DNA from: Muscardinus avellanarius
Lineage: Eukaryota > Chordata > Mammalia > Rodentia > Gliridae
Direction: 5' to 3'
Length of the DNA: 64,000 nucleotides
Assembly: GCA_963383645.1 (NCBI GenBank)
Contig: OY726559.1
Coordinates: forward strand, 111,823,444-111,887,443
Shown here: positions 30,691 to 40,429 of the stretch, one piece after another
Layout: every line of letters starts with the position of its first letter
Numbering within the stretch: the stretch's first letter is position 1
The notes under the pieces: generated by a model
What the model saw: only the letters and a program-made list of their open reading frames with translations
Told to the model about the DNA's origin: nothing
Databases searched by the model: none
Made by a program: the position numbers and the translations under genes

Positions 30691-31254
30691 CAGTGCTACT
30701 GAGTGCCTGATCCCATACCTCCTCAAACCACATATACTGTCTTCTCTTATTAAAAAAAAAAAAAAAGGAACAGAAAAAGAAAAAGAAAAATATCGGAGAG
30801 GAGGTAAGAAAGCCGTTATGGATGCCAGGACACTGGAGATGCAGATAAAACTTATCTAAATGCACTGGAACTTATGGAAAAATTCGCCGTGAAAGAGGAC
30901 TGCTATTTCTCTATATTGTTAAGAATCTCAGACATCACCTGTAAGGAGAGAGTTTACCGGAGACCAAGGAGAAATGCGATGTTGAAAGAGTTCTCCGCGA
31001 TGGTGGTGGAGACTTGTATTCAGGAGAAGCAGAAACCGGATCCTACCAACTTTATTTTTTTGGAGAAATTACACCAAATGTCGAATGCTACCATTACGCA
31101 TGCTTAGGAACACTGGACAACATTCAGAGTGGAAAAAGAGCCTGGGAAGGATTTGAAATGGTGGAGGCAGTGGCAGTGCCAGTGGCCAATACTCAGGGGA
31201 GGCAGAGATCTGATACATTACACCTGGAACCTTTGAAATAATAACCACAGAGAC
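30691..31254 (+). other. Non-repetitive module of the composite retroposon
   Basis: Starts with AT-richer sequence and an internal A15 run (30751-30766) followed by A/G-rich sequence. That looks like a fossil tail or a junction between two source pieces. A strong splice-donor match GAGGAG/GTAAGAA occurs at 30801-30810. A 77-codon frame follows. Confidence 0.6.
30874..31107 (+). CDS. 77-residue ORF inside the composite retroposon, function unknown
   Basis: ATG at 30874, stop at 31105-31107. Charged and Cys-containing with no domain I recognise. A second overlapping frame (about 31014-31241) is open just after it, so a single frameshift may have split a longer captured exon. Whether it is translated is unknown. 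The low confidence refers to its being a real gene. Confidence 0.2.
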   Translation: MEKFAVKEDCYFSILLRISDITCKERVYRRPRRNAMLKEFSAMVVETCIQEKQKPDPTNFIFLEKLHQMSNATITHA

Positions 31255-33515
31255 AGTGATCGGAACCTGCTGAGGGGTTAGGCGGGCGCTGGGACCAGTG
31301 GCCAACATCGGAGCTTGCTGTGAGGCAAGGCCACTACTGAGGCCTCCGTGGCCGGGATTGGAACCTGCCGAGGGGTTAGACCAATGCTGGGGCCAGCGAG
31401 GCGGGCATTGAAGCCTGCCATGAGGCAAGGCTTGTGCTGGGGCCTCACAGGTCGGGTCCGGAACCTGCTGAGGGGTTAGGCCGGTGCTGGGGCCAGTGAG
31501 GCCGGCATCGAAGCCTGCCATGAGGCAAGGCTGGTACTGGGGCCTCCGAGGCCAGGATAAGAGCCTGCCAAGGGGTTAGGCCAGTGCTGGGGTCAGCGAG
31601 GCCAGCATCGGAGCCTGCCGTGAGGCAAGGCCGGTGCTGGGGCCTCCGAGGACGGGACCGGAGCCTGCTGAGGGGTTAGGCCGGTGCTGGGGCCAGCGAG
31701 GCCGGCATCAGAGCCTGCCATGAGGCAAGGCAGGTACTGGGGCCTCCGAGGTCAGGATAAGAGCCTGCCGAGGGGTTAGGCCGGTGCTGGGGCCAGTGAG
31801 GCCGGCATCGGAGCCTGCCGTGAGGCAAGGCCAGTGCTGGGGCTTCCGAGGCCGGGATAAGAGCCTGCCGAGGGGTTAGGCCGGTGCTGGGGCCAGCGTG
31901 GCCGGCATCGGAGCCTGCCGTGAGGCAAGGCCGGTGCTGGGGCCTCCGAGGCCGGGATAAGAGCCTGCCGAGGGGTTAGGCCAGTGCTGGGGCCAGCGTG
32001 GCCGGCATCGGAGCCTGCCGTGAGGCAAGGCCAGTGCTGGGGCCTCCAAGGCCAGGATAAGAGCCTGCCGAGGGGTTAGGCCAGTGCTGGGGCCAGTGAG
32101 GCCGGCATTGCAGCCTGCCGTGAGGCATGGCTGGTGCTGGGGCCTCCAAGGCCAGGATAAGAGCCTGCCAAAGGGTTAGGCCGGTGCTGGGGCCAGCGAG
32201 GCCGGCATCGGAGCCTGCCGTGAGGCAAGGCCGGTGCTGGGGCCTCCAAGGCTGGGATCGAAGCCTGCCTTGAGGCAAGGCCGGTACTGGGGCATCTGAG
32301 GCTGGGATAAGAGCCTGCCGAGGGGTTAGGCCAGTGCTGGGGCCAGCGAGGCCGGCATTGGAGCCTGCCGTGAGGCATGGCCGGTGCTGGGGCCTCCGAG
32401 GCCAGGATAAGAGCCTGCCGAGGGGTTAGGCCAGTGCTGGGGCCAGCGAGGCCGGCATCGGAGCCAGCCGTGAGGCATGACCAGTGCTGGGGCCTCCAAG
32501 GCCGGGATCGGAGCCTGCCTTGAGGCACGGCCGGTACTGGGGCCTCCGAGGCCAGGATAAGAGCCTGCTGAGGGGTTAGGCCGGTGCTGGAGCCAGTGAG
32601 GCCGGCATCACAGCCTGCCGTGAGGCATGGCCGGTGCTGGGACCTCCGAGGCCAGTATTGGAGCCGGCCGAGGGGTTAGGCCAGTGCTGGGGCCAGCGAG
32701 GCTGGCATCGGAGCCTGCCGTAAGGCAAGACTGGTACTGGGGCCTCCGAGGCCAGGATAAGAGCCTGCCGAGGGGTTAGGCCGGTGCTGGGGCCAGCGAG
32801 GCCGGCATTGGAGCCTGCCGTGAGGCATGGCTGGTGCTGGGGCCTCCGAGGCCAAGATCGGAGCCTGCTGAGGGGTGAGGCCGTAGCTGGGGCCAGTGAG
32901 GCCGGCATCGGAGCCTGCCGTGAGGCAAGGCCAGTGCTGGGGCTTCCGAGGCCGGGATAAGAGCCTGCCGAGGGGTTAGGCCGGTGCTGGGGCCAGCGAG
33001 GCCGGCATCGGAGCCTGCCGTGAGGCAAGGCTGGTATTGGGACCTCCGAGGCCAGGATAAGAGCCTGCCGAGGAGTTAGGCCGATGCTGGGGCCAGCGAG
33101 GCCAGCATCAGAGCCTGCCGTGAGGCAAGGCCGGTACTGGGGCCTCCGAGGCCAGGATAACAACCTGCCGAAGGGTTAGACCAGTGCTGGGGCCAGCGAG
33201 GCCGGCATCGGAGCCTGCCGTGAGGCGAGGCCGGTGCTGGGGCCTCCGAGGCCGGGATTGGAATCCTGCCAAGGGGTTAGGCCGGTGCAGGGGCCAATGG
33301 CCAGCATCGGACTCTGGCATGAGGCAAGTTCACTCCTGCGGCCTCCAAGGCCGGGACCAAAGCCAGCTTAGGGGTTAGACCGGTGCAGGGGCCAGCGAGA
33401 CCAGAACTGGGGCCTCCCATGAGGCAAGACCGCTGCTTGAGCCAGCGAGGTCTTGATCAGTCCACTGAGTAGCCAGGCCACTACTGGGACCATCAAGAGT
33501 GGGATCGGTACTTGA
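31255..33515 (+). repeat. VNTR of 50-bp half-units in 100-bp dimers
   Basis: Half-unit a contains 'GGGGCCAGCGAGGCCGGCAT' and ends 'CCTGCCGTGAGGCAAG'. Half-unit b contains 'GGGGCCTCCGAGGCCGGGAT' and ends 'CCTGCCGAGGGGTTAG'. The AGGGGTTAGG marker recurs at 100-base steps (31471, 31571, 31671 and so on to 33171), about 21 times. Two steps are 150 bases (32171-32321 and 32421-32571) because of the same extra half-unit containing 'CCTGCCTTGAGGCA'. Edge units are the most diverged. Each unit has several CpGs. Confidence 0.95.
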
Positions 33516-33897
33516 AACGCAGCATGCACAGAGAAATATCGCAGGAAATATAAATCAGACGCTTCTCTTAATCAGCAATAACTAGGAGGAAAAGGGCAAC
33601 AGGAAGAAGTTGAGCTATAGAAAGGGCCCTATAGTGAAGTAACTAATGTGACCAATCAGAGGGTATGTAATACTGGAGGACAGAGCCTCTTTAAAACGCA
33701 GGAGGTACATAAACAAATGTATCAAAGTAAATCACCAAAGAAGCGTGGGATGGAGGGAGGGGGAGGGGATGGGATGGGGGCTGGAGGAGGGCTAATTGTA
33801 TGATGTGTGCTTGTATATCCTCTCAAGTCTTGTACTCCAATGTGATTGATATATGACTACAATGCACCAATTTAAATAATAAATTAATTTAAAAAAA
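33516..33897 (+). mobile_element. L1-type 3' UTR end of the composite retroposon
   Basis: Contains a G-rich polypurine tract (33749-33790) followed by 'AGGGCTAATTGTATGATGTG', 'CTTGTACTCCAATGTGATTG' and 'GACTACAATGCACCAAT', then the A-rich tail. The same blocks in the same order close the L1 fragments at 46.26-46.56 kb and 53.2 kb. This is the part that could recruit L1 machinery. Confidence 0.75.
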
Positions 33898-33964
33898 GAA
33901 ATATAAAACCTTAAAGAATAAAATGAAAACAAAATTGTGTGTATCTAATGTTGGAAGACTTTTT

Positions 33965-34038
33965 TTTTCTTTTTGGTGGTACTGGGGACTAAACCCAGGA
34001 GCATTATACACTACAAGTGTGCACAATCACACCCAGCA
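33965..34038 (-). mobile_element. Internally deleted SINE
   Basis: Reverse ID start joined directly to the outer end of the left monomer ('ACAATCACACCCAGC'); the middle is missing. Confidence 0.65.
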
Positions 34039-34256
34039 TAAACTATATATTTTAGTGGGTGTCTTTTATTGCCTACAGACGATGTCTCTATGTCTGCTTA
34101 AAAGATGAAACATTAATAAAGGAACTTCACACTGTACATCTGATGGCAGGAAATTTTTAGAAGCAAATATAAAGAAAAGTTAATTTAGCCGTGATTTAGG
34201 AAAGTTTTTTTCAGACAAAACACATAAAGCACTAAATATAAAAATAATATAATTGT
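34039..34256. other. Non-genic unique sequence
   Basis: AT-rich with nothing recognised. Confidence 0.4.
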
Positions 34257-34430
34257 GTGGTGGCGCACGCTTGTAATCCCGGCATTCCAGAGGCTGAGAC
34301 AAGAGGACCATGGTTTGTGGGCAGCCTCAGCTACTTAGTGAGGCCCTCTGCAACTTAGTGAGACCCTGTTTCAAAATAAAGAATAAGAAATAGGACTGAG
34401 GGTAGAATGCCCCTGGTCTCCATTCCCCGA
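34257..34430 (+). mobile_element. Dimeric SINE with shortened ID half
   Basis: Left end begins at 'GTGGTGGCGCACGC'. The ID half lacks the 'GTGTAGCTCGGAGG' A-box region, so its tRNA-like promoter is damaged. Confidence 0.75.
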
Positions 34431-34757
34431 AAACACAAGAGAGAAGGGATTTCAGACGGAGGAGGAGAGAGACCAGCAAGCCAAATGGCGAAGGGGTTTG
34501 GGGATGGGACGGGGGATGGGAAAGAAAGCCCGCCCAAGGGATCGTCAAGTACCTATGTCCACGCATAAACGTACCATTACCAATCACACTCTGTGCGCAG
34601 GTTTGCGTAATCAAGATGGACCAAGAAAAGTTAAAAAAAAAAAAGAGTTGTATGGTCAGAGGCCAACACAAGAGGGCGCGCGAGGACCACAAATCTGGGC
34701 TGTTTTCAAAGTCCAACTCTCCTTCCCACAGTACAAGAGAACCAATCTCAAATCCGG
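34431..34757. other. Non-genic unique sequence
   Basis: No recognised element. Confidence 0.4.
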
Positions 34758-34860
34758 CATGGTGGCGCGCGCTTGTAATCCCAGCCTTCGGGAGGATGAG
34801 ACAGGAGGATCGCAGGTTCTTGGGCAGCCTCAGCTACTTAGTGAGGCCCTCTGCAACTAT
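34758..34860 (+). mobile_element. Left monomer of a dimeric SINE
   Basis: Stops at 'CCCTCTGCAACTATATATA', so the linker and ID half are missing. Confidence 0.75.
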
Positions 34861-34980
34861 ATATATAAAAAATATATTCACTTCAATTTCTTTTAACGTA
34901 CTTGAAAACACCAGACTAAGGTTTTCTTCTGCATTGCTCTTCAAGGCTCTTGGTGTTCGTATCCTTGGATAGAGCACTCT

Positions 34981-34990
34981 TTATTATTAA

Positions 34991-35033
<43 letters not shown>

Positions 35034-35450
35034 TGCAGTACTGGGGCTGGAACCCAGGGGCATTCTACCTTCAAGCTACAACCCCAGCCCTATTTTTTTT
35101 ATTTTTTTGGTGGTACTAGGGTTCCTGGAAACCCTTCTACCTCCGGCCTACACTCCCAGACCTATTTTTATACTTTTCTATTTGGAAACAGGGTCTCTTA
35201 AGCCAGCACAGCTGGCTTCGAACCTGCTCGATCCTCCTGTCTCTGCCTCCCAAGCTCGGGGATTACAAGCATGTGCTACCATGCTCGGCTATTCTTCTTC
35301 TTCTTCTTCTTCTTCTTCTTCTTTTTTTTAAATCAAAGTCTCACTAAGTTGTGGAGGGCCTCACTAAGTAGCTGAGGCTGTCCAGAAACCACAACCCTGT
35401 GTTAGCCTCCTGAATGCTGGAATTACAAGCATGCGCCACCACGCCCAGCT
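34981..35450 (-). mobile_element. Type C SINE nested in an older SINE, with ATT and TTC repeats
   Basis: Host copy: (ATT)n tail 34981-35034, ID half 35035-35092, left monomer 35325-35450. A reverse type C copy occupies about 35100-35290, again in the host's A-rich linker, and a TTC repeat (35293-35320) lies at its far edge. Confidence 0.85.
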
Positions 35451-35807
35451 CTGGTGTCTGTGTTTTTGACAAATGCACAGAGATACTGCAGCTGTAGCCT
35501 GCCTAGGAACTGCTGAGCAATGGTCGGGGTGTTTCTCTTTCTTTGTTTCTTTGGTCTCCTGCATGAACTCATGAACTCATGAACTCACAGTCAGACCTCG
35601 CCATGGGTCTGACAGTGCCCCGTCAATTAGGGGCAGTGTTTACTTGAAGCCTAGTGTCTCCAGATTCTCACTATACAGCTGCAGCCATTTACCACAGAGA
35701 TGCCCTCCTGATCTGTTCTGTCTTTCTCATAATAACCTCTATGGGACACACTTGCGCAATGTGTTTGCAAATTCTTGTTTACATGAGATTTTGTTTTGTT
35801 TTGTTTT
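35451..35807. other. Unique sequence with short direct repeat
   Basis: 35562-35588 carries 'ATGAACTC' three times at ten-base spacing. Nothing else recognised. Confidence 0.45.
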
Positions 35808-35972
35808 TTGCCAAACTGGGGATAGATTCTACCTCTTGGCTACACCCCAGCCCTATTTTTTATTCTTTATTTGAAACAAGGTCTCATTGAGTTGCAAAGG
35901 GCCTCACTAAGTAGCTGAGGCTGTCTGCAAACTTTGATCCTCCTGTTTCAGCCTCCCAAATGCTGGGATTAC
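35808..35972 (-). mobile_element. Dimeric SINE, shortened
   Basis: Reverse copy lacking the outer 20-30 bases of the left monomer, ending at 'GGGATTACAG'. Confidence 0.75.
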
Positions 35973-36160
35973 AGAGAGAAGGAGGGGAGGAGGAGGAGAG
36001 AGGGAGGGAGGGAGGAGGAGGAGGAAGAGTAAAGAACAAGGAGGGAAAGAGGAGGAGTGGAGGGGAGGAGGAGGGGAGGAAGGAGGGGAGGAGGAGGGGA
36101 GGGAAGAAGGAGGTGGTGAGGGGAGGAGGAGGTGGTGAGGGGAGGAGGAGGGGGAGGACT
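35973..36160. repeat. (GGA)n-rich purine tract
   Basis: About 185 bases of G/A with irregular GGA, GAGG and GGTGA units; a polypurine/polypyrimidine tract. Confidence 0.9.
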
Positions 36161-36737
36161 CCTTCCTCACACTCCACCCAAGGCTGTTCCCAGGCCCTCT
36201 GGGTGACCCAGTTGCTCTGTGTCTGGCCCATTTCTGTTGGGCCCCTTTCGCAGGTGCACTCCCAGCCTTCTCCCTCTGCTCAGAGCCCTGTCAGTGGCCC
36301 TGCTTTTCTTCTGTGGTTGTTTCAGCACCTCCGGGGCTCTCTGTGGATCTGCTTTCAAATGCGCCCTTTCTTGTGGTTTCCCTGCCCCACCATCACAACA
36401 GAGTAGAGTCTCTCTGTTGACTCACACAATTTATACTTAGCATTTTAAAAAGAAGATGCTGGGACAGGATTCCAAGTCAGTTGTGCTAGAAATAGGACAA
36501 ATATATACAATATAAGGAATATAGCAAAAAGCCAATCAACACAGACGAAGTGGAGAATTTTAATTCAGCCCTAGGAAACCCTGATAGGCCACGGACAGGT
36601 AAAGCAAACCATGACACAGTATGAATAAAGGAGTTTAAACTGAAACAATAAAAATTCAAACAAGAACTAGAGCCCACAAAGTGTTCATCTGGGTGAAGTT
36701 TCTTCACCAGGCATAATTCAGACCGAGCCAATAATAA
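36161..36737. other. Non-genic unique sequence
   Basis: No recognised gene or repeat. Confidence 0.4.
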
Positions 36738-36945
36738 TTTATGGTGGCGCACACTTGTAATCCCAGCGCTTGGGAGACTGAGACAGGAGGATCTACTGCA
36801 CAGGTTTGAAGCCAGCCTCAGCTACTTAGTGAGGCTCTCAGCAACTTAGTGAGACCCTGTTTCCAGATAAAATATAAAATAGGTCTGGGAGGTAGAAAAG
36901 CCTCTGGGTTCCACCCCTAGTACCACCAAAAATAATAATAATAAA
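36738..36945 (+). mobile_element. Dimeric SINE, type B
   Basis: Retains 'GAGGCTCTCAGCAACTTAG' and has 'TAGGTCTGGGAGGTAGAAAA', lacking part of the right-monomer A box; (AAT)n tail. Confidence 0.8.
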
Positions 36946-37098
36946 AAATTATAAAAATACAACCATGTGGATCACATCATATCACTAATGTCTAACAAAA
37001 GTAGAAATAAATAACAAAAGTTATTTTAAAGGTCAGCAAGGAAATATCTGTAATAAACATTTCATTCTTGAAAGTATTTGGTTAATAAAAGAGAATCG

Positions 37099-37327
37099 CA
37101 GCCAGGCGTGGTGGTGCATGCTTGTAATCCCAGCATCCTGGAGGCTGAGACAGGAGGATCTCAGGTTCGCCACCAGCCTCAGCTACTTAGTGAGGCCCTC
37201 TGCAACTCAGTGAGACCCTGTTTCAAAATAAAAAGAATTAAAAATGGGTCAGGGGGTGTAGCTCTGAGGTAGAATGACCCTGGGTTCCATCCTCAGTACC
37301 ACCAAATAAAATAAAATAAAATAAAAA
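37099..37327 (+). mobile_element. Dimeric SINE with AAAAT tail and duplication
   Basis: Full type A copy. 'AAAAGAGAATC' before it and 'AAAAAGAGAATC' after it form a target-site duplication. Confidence 0.85.
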
Positions 37328-37659
37328 AGAGAATCACAAAATCTACTGGGGTGGAAGGCAGAATGGAGAAGCTGCCAGTCTTCCTTGCAGAGACATGGGG
37401 CGCCTTCAGGCCTTGATGACTCAGCCAGGGGTGGGAAGGAGCCTGACTCCAGCTTGCAACACAAGAAGGCCGGCCAGAAACAGGAACAGAGGTGCTCATG
37501 TCAAACATGAGAGACATTATTTGTGATTTTTAAACACTTTCATTTGAAAATCATATTCCGACTTGACAGAGAAGAACACAGATTTATCACACCTTGGGAA
37601 AGGAAGTCACTCACAGAGATAGACTTTGATTTTCTTTATTATTAAAAGGAATATTAGAG
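37328..37659. other. Non-genic unique sequence
   Basis: No recognised gene or repeat. Confidence 0.4.
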
Positions 37660-37875
37660 CCGGCCCGTGGTGGTGCATGCTTGTAATCCCAGCATCCTGG
37701 AGGCTGAGACAGGAGGATGGCAGGTTTGTGGCCAGCCTCAGCTACCTCGCGAGGCCCTTTGCAACTGAGTGAGACCTGGTTTCAAAATAAAGAATAAAAA
37801 ATAGGGCTGGGGGTGTAGCTCGGAGGTAGAATGGCCCTGGTTTCCATCCCCAATACCGCTAAAAAAAAAAAAAAA

Positions 37876-37919
<44 letters not shown>

Positions 37920-38012
37920 AAATCAAAAAGGAATGGGGGTGTAGCTTGGAGGTAGAATGACCCTAGATTCAATCTCCAGAACCAAAATAAATAAATAAAT
38001 AAATAAATAAAT
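37660..38012 (+). mobile_element. Dimeric SINE, (GAAA)n, then separate ID half
   Basis: 37660-37860 is the dimer, 37861-37921 its A then GAAA tail. 37930-37985 is an ID half with AAAT tail to 38012. Confidence 0.8.
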
Positions 38013-38138
38013 GCCCCAAATGTCACACCATTCATTCAACATCACATAAGCAGGATAAATAGACTAATTACCCTCATGACTTAAATAACGAGTAAATATA
38101 AGAGGCCGCGATGTGTATGGTCTGTCTAAAGCGTCTGT

Positions 38139-39080
38139 TTATACAGTCTTCAGGGAAACCCCAGTCCTTTGGATCACTTTCCGAATGGCTCTCTGAACGT
38201 CTCTGTTGCGCAGGCTGTACACCACGGGGTTCAATAGCGGGGTGATGATGGTGTAGGTCACCGTCACCAGCCTGTCTTTGCCGGTTGAGTATCTGGCCGA
38301 GGGCCTCAGGTAGACGAAGGAGGCGCAGCCGTAGTGCACGACGACCACGGTGAGGTGGGAGGCGCAGGTGGAGAAGGCCTTCCGCTTGCCTTCCACCGAC
38401 GGGATGCTCAGGATGGTGCGGAGGATGAAGCCGTAGGAGATGCAGATGAACGTCCAGGGTACCACAAGCACCAAGACCCCACAGCTGAAGATGACCAGTT
38501 CATTGATGTGGGTGCCAGAGCAGGCAAGGCGGATGACCGGCGAGATGTCGCAGAAGAAGTGGTTGACCCTGTTGGAGCGACAGAAAGGGAGGCTAAACAC
38601 CAGGGTGGTCCCGACCAGGGATATGAGGAAGCCACTGCCAACACACGCGGCTGCCAGTCGCCCACAGGTTCCCCAGCTCAGGAGGACGGGGTAGCGGAGA
38701 GGCCGGCAGATGGCCACGTAGCGATCGTAGCCCATTACTCCTAGCAGCAGGCAGTTGGTGACCGCAAAGCCCAGGAAGAAGAACATTTGCGTGGCACAAC
38801 TCACGAAGGACAGGGTCCTGAGAACAGAGAGAAGGTTGAGCAGCATCTTGGGCAGGATGACCAGTGTGTAAAAGACCTCGGAGGTGGACAGGACGCCCAA
38901 GAAGAAGTACATGGGTGTGTGCAGACTGCGGTCCATGCAGATCACCGAGATGATGGTGATATTTCCGCTCAAGATGACCAGGTAGAAACAGAGGAAGACC
39001 ACGAAGAGGACCGGCTGCAGCTCCCCAAGGCTGGAGAAACCCAGCAGCAGGAACTCAGTGACGGAGGAGGAATTCGCCAT
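38139..39080 (-). CDS. Olfactory receptor, OR10R-family paralogue
   Basis: Intact 313-residue odorant GPCR. N-terminal N3-S-S glycosylation site, PMYFFL (56-61), Cys95/167/177/187, MGYDRYVAIC (D119-R120-Y121), [13 protein letters not shown] (234 onward) and NPVVYSLRN (284-292). It is clearly closest to the OR10R2 gene 8.2 kb away (about 70 percent identical by eye), with shared 'FSLPFC-SNRVNH-FCDISPV' and 'KDRLVTVTYTI-TPLLNP'. The pair is a tandem duplicate. Human has OR10R pseudogenes in this position, so this may be the functional counterpart of one of them. The first true ATG is at 39080; the codon before it is TTG. No strong splice acceptor is visible near the ATG. Confidence 0.93.
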   Translation of the reverse strand: MANSSSVTEFLLLGFSSLGELQPVLFVVFLCFYLVILSGNITIISVICMDRSLHTPMYFFLGVLSTSEVFYTLVILPKMLLNLLSVLRTLSFVSCATQMFFFLGFAVTNCLLLGVMGYDRYVAICRPLRYPVLLSWGTCGRLAAACVGSGFLISLVGTTLVFSLPFCRSNRVNHFFCDISPVIRLACSGTHINELVIFSCGVLVLVVPWTFICISYGFILRTILSIPSVEGKRKAFSTCASHLTVVVVHYGCASFVYLRPSARYSTGKDRLVTVTYTIITPLLNPVVYSLRNRDVQRAIRKVIQRTGVSLKTV

Positions 39081-39149
39081 CAAGAGTTGCTCCAGAGTCC
39101 TTCAAAACGGGGAAGTGGAGATTTATCCTCATAAAGTAGCCGTGCCGAG

Positions 39150-39467
39150 CCGAGCGTGCTGGTGCATGCCTGAGATCCCAGGGCTTGGGAAGCTGAGGCA
39201 GGGGAGAATGGCAGGTTCGAGGTCAGCCTCAACAACCCTCAGCAACTTAACAAGACCCTGTTCCAAAATAAAAGAAAATAAGCCGGGTGTGGTGGCGCAC
39301 GCTTGTAATCCCCACTCTTGGGAGGCGTAGACAGGAGGATCGCTTAGGTTCCAAGCCAGCCGTGCTGCCTTAAGAGACCATGTTTCCAAATAAAAAGTAT
39401 AAAATAGGTCTGGGAGTGTAGCCTGGAGGTAGAAAGGTTTCCAGGAACCCCAGTACCACCAAAATAA

Positions 39468-39506
<39 letters not shown>

Positions 39507-39575
39507 AGTACTGGGGATATAGCTCGGAGATAGAATGCCCCTGGGTTTAATTTCTGTTACCAAAAATAAAAAAAT
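39150..39575 (+). mobile_element. Type C SINE nested in an older SINE
   Basis: Host left monomer 39150-39280, then a forward type C copy (39283-39462) with a long AAAT tail (to 39507), then the host ID half 39510-39565. Once more the insertion is in the linker. It lies 70 bases upstream of the OR10R paralogue's ATG. Confidence 0.85.
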
Positions 39576-40267
39576 AAAAAAGTAGCTGTGCCAATCGTGT
39601 TTGAATGAGAACAACAGACATGGAAGAGAAAAAGAAAAGATTGCAACTTAATCAGCAATTATTCTAAATATAGACATCACCCAAATGGATATATTTTTTG
39701 CCCGTGATTTTAGCAATGAATCCAGACCAAGTAATCTGCTCAGATAAAGCTATGTCCCCCATCCCCGACCCTCCTTGGAGATTTATTTCATATCCGCTAA
39801 ATTTTCAAAGTAATCTAATCCCCAGAAAACCTTCATCTTCATTCATTGTTATTTCAAGTGGTCAGACTCTCGTGCTGATTACTGATGCCTCTATCAATAA
39901 GAATTAGCACCGACATCTGAGAATTCCCCCGGGATGCACACGCACCCATCTCAACGTGTGTCCCATCTAGGGAGACATTGCTGGCTCTGTGTGCCTATTG
40001 CTTGCCCTAAAAGAATGCGGCTCCGGTTCACAACTAATCGTCCGCCCTATTTCTACCCAGTCATCCACTGAAACTAATTTGGTTTTGAATCAGGAAGCTA
40101 GTGTCTTAGAACTAGCTTCCTGATTCCTGTTATTCCTGCAGAAGCACACAGCTGGGGCTCTTGGGTGTGCTTCAGCATTGCCTGGCTGCATCTTCTGGCA
40201 TGTCTCGCCTGGCTTGGAGGGCTCTTTCACAGGACCTGTCTCTGACATGGTGATTATTTATTACTGG
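39576..40267. other. Non-genic unique sequence with hairpin
   Basis: Otherwise featureless; see the separate inverted repeat at 40088-40125. Confidence 0.45.
40088..40125. repeat. Perfect 15-bp inverted repeat with 8-base loop
   Basis: AATCAGGAAGCTAGT at 40088-40102, loop GTCTTAGA, then ACTAGCTTCCTGATT at 40111-40125. It lies in otherwise unique DNA. Confidence 0.95.
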
Positions 40268-40425
40268 TGATATATGTGTATATATATATATATGTATATA
40301 TATACACACATACATATGTGTATATGTATATATGTGTGTATATATGTATATATATATATGTATGTATATGTATGCATATGTATGTATATATGTATACATA
40401 TACATATACGTATACGTATATAGTT
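40268..40425. repeat. (TA/TATG)n microsatellite
   Basis: About 155 bases of TA, TG and CA steps in TATATG/TATACA units; strongly AT-rich and partly self-complementary. Confidence 0.9.
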
Positions 40426-40429
40426 GCGG

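Larger units (their letters stand above)
30329..33913 (+). mobile_element. SVA-like composite VNTR retroposon
   Basis: A 3.55 kb insertion bounded by the perfect 16-bp duplication GAAATATAAAACCTTA (30329-30344 and 33898-33913). It ends in an A-rich tail. Parts in order: GC-rich ~120-bp monomers, a unique module, a large VNTR, and an L1-type 3' UTR. No ORF1 or ORF2 is present, so movement would depend on L1 proteins. The bottom-strand nick site reads TTTC/AA, an accepted L1 endonuclease variant. Primate SVA and LAVA have this general logic, but none of these modules is primate. Known family membership cannot be checked here. Confidence 0.85.

Noticed and set aside
31976..33320. Minus-strand open frames of 70-195 codons in the VNTR
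   Set aside because: The repeat unit has no stop on the minus strand in any frame, so every frame stays open across repeats. The proteins are low-complexity repeats without starts or context. They are by-products of the VNTR.
31255..33515. CRISPR array
   Set aside because: Units are contiguous without unique spacers, the host is a mammal, and the segment lies inside a retroposon.
31255..33515. Link between the 11.6 kb minisatellite and the 31-33 kb VNTR (both ~50-bp units)
   Set aside because: The unit sequences are unrelated (GT-rich versus GCC-rich); only the unit length is similar.
30345..33897. Endogenous retrovirus
   Set aside because: The flanking duplication is 16 bp rather than 4-6 bp, there are no paired LTRs, and the 3' end is A-rich and L1-like.
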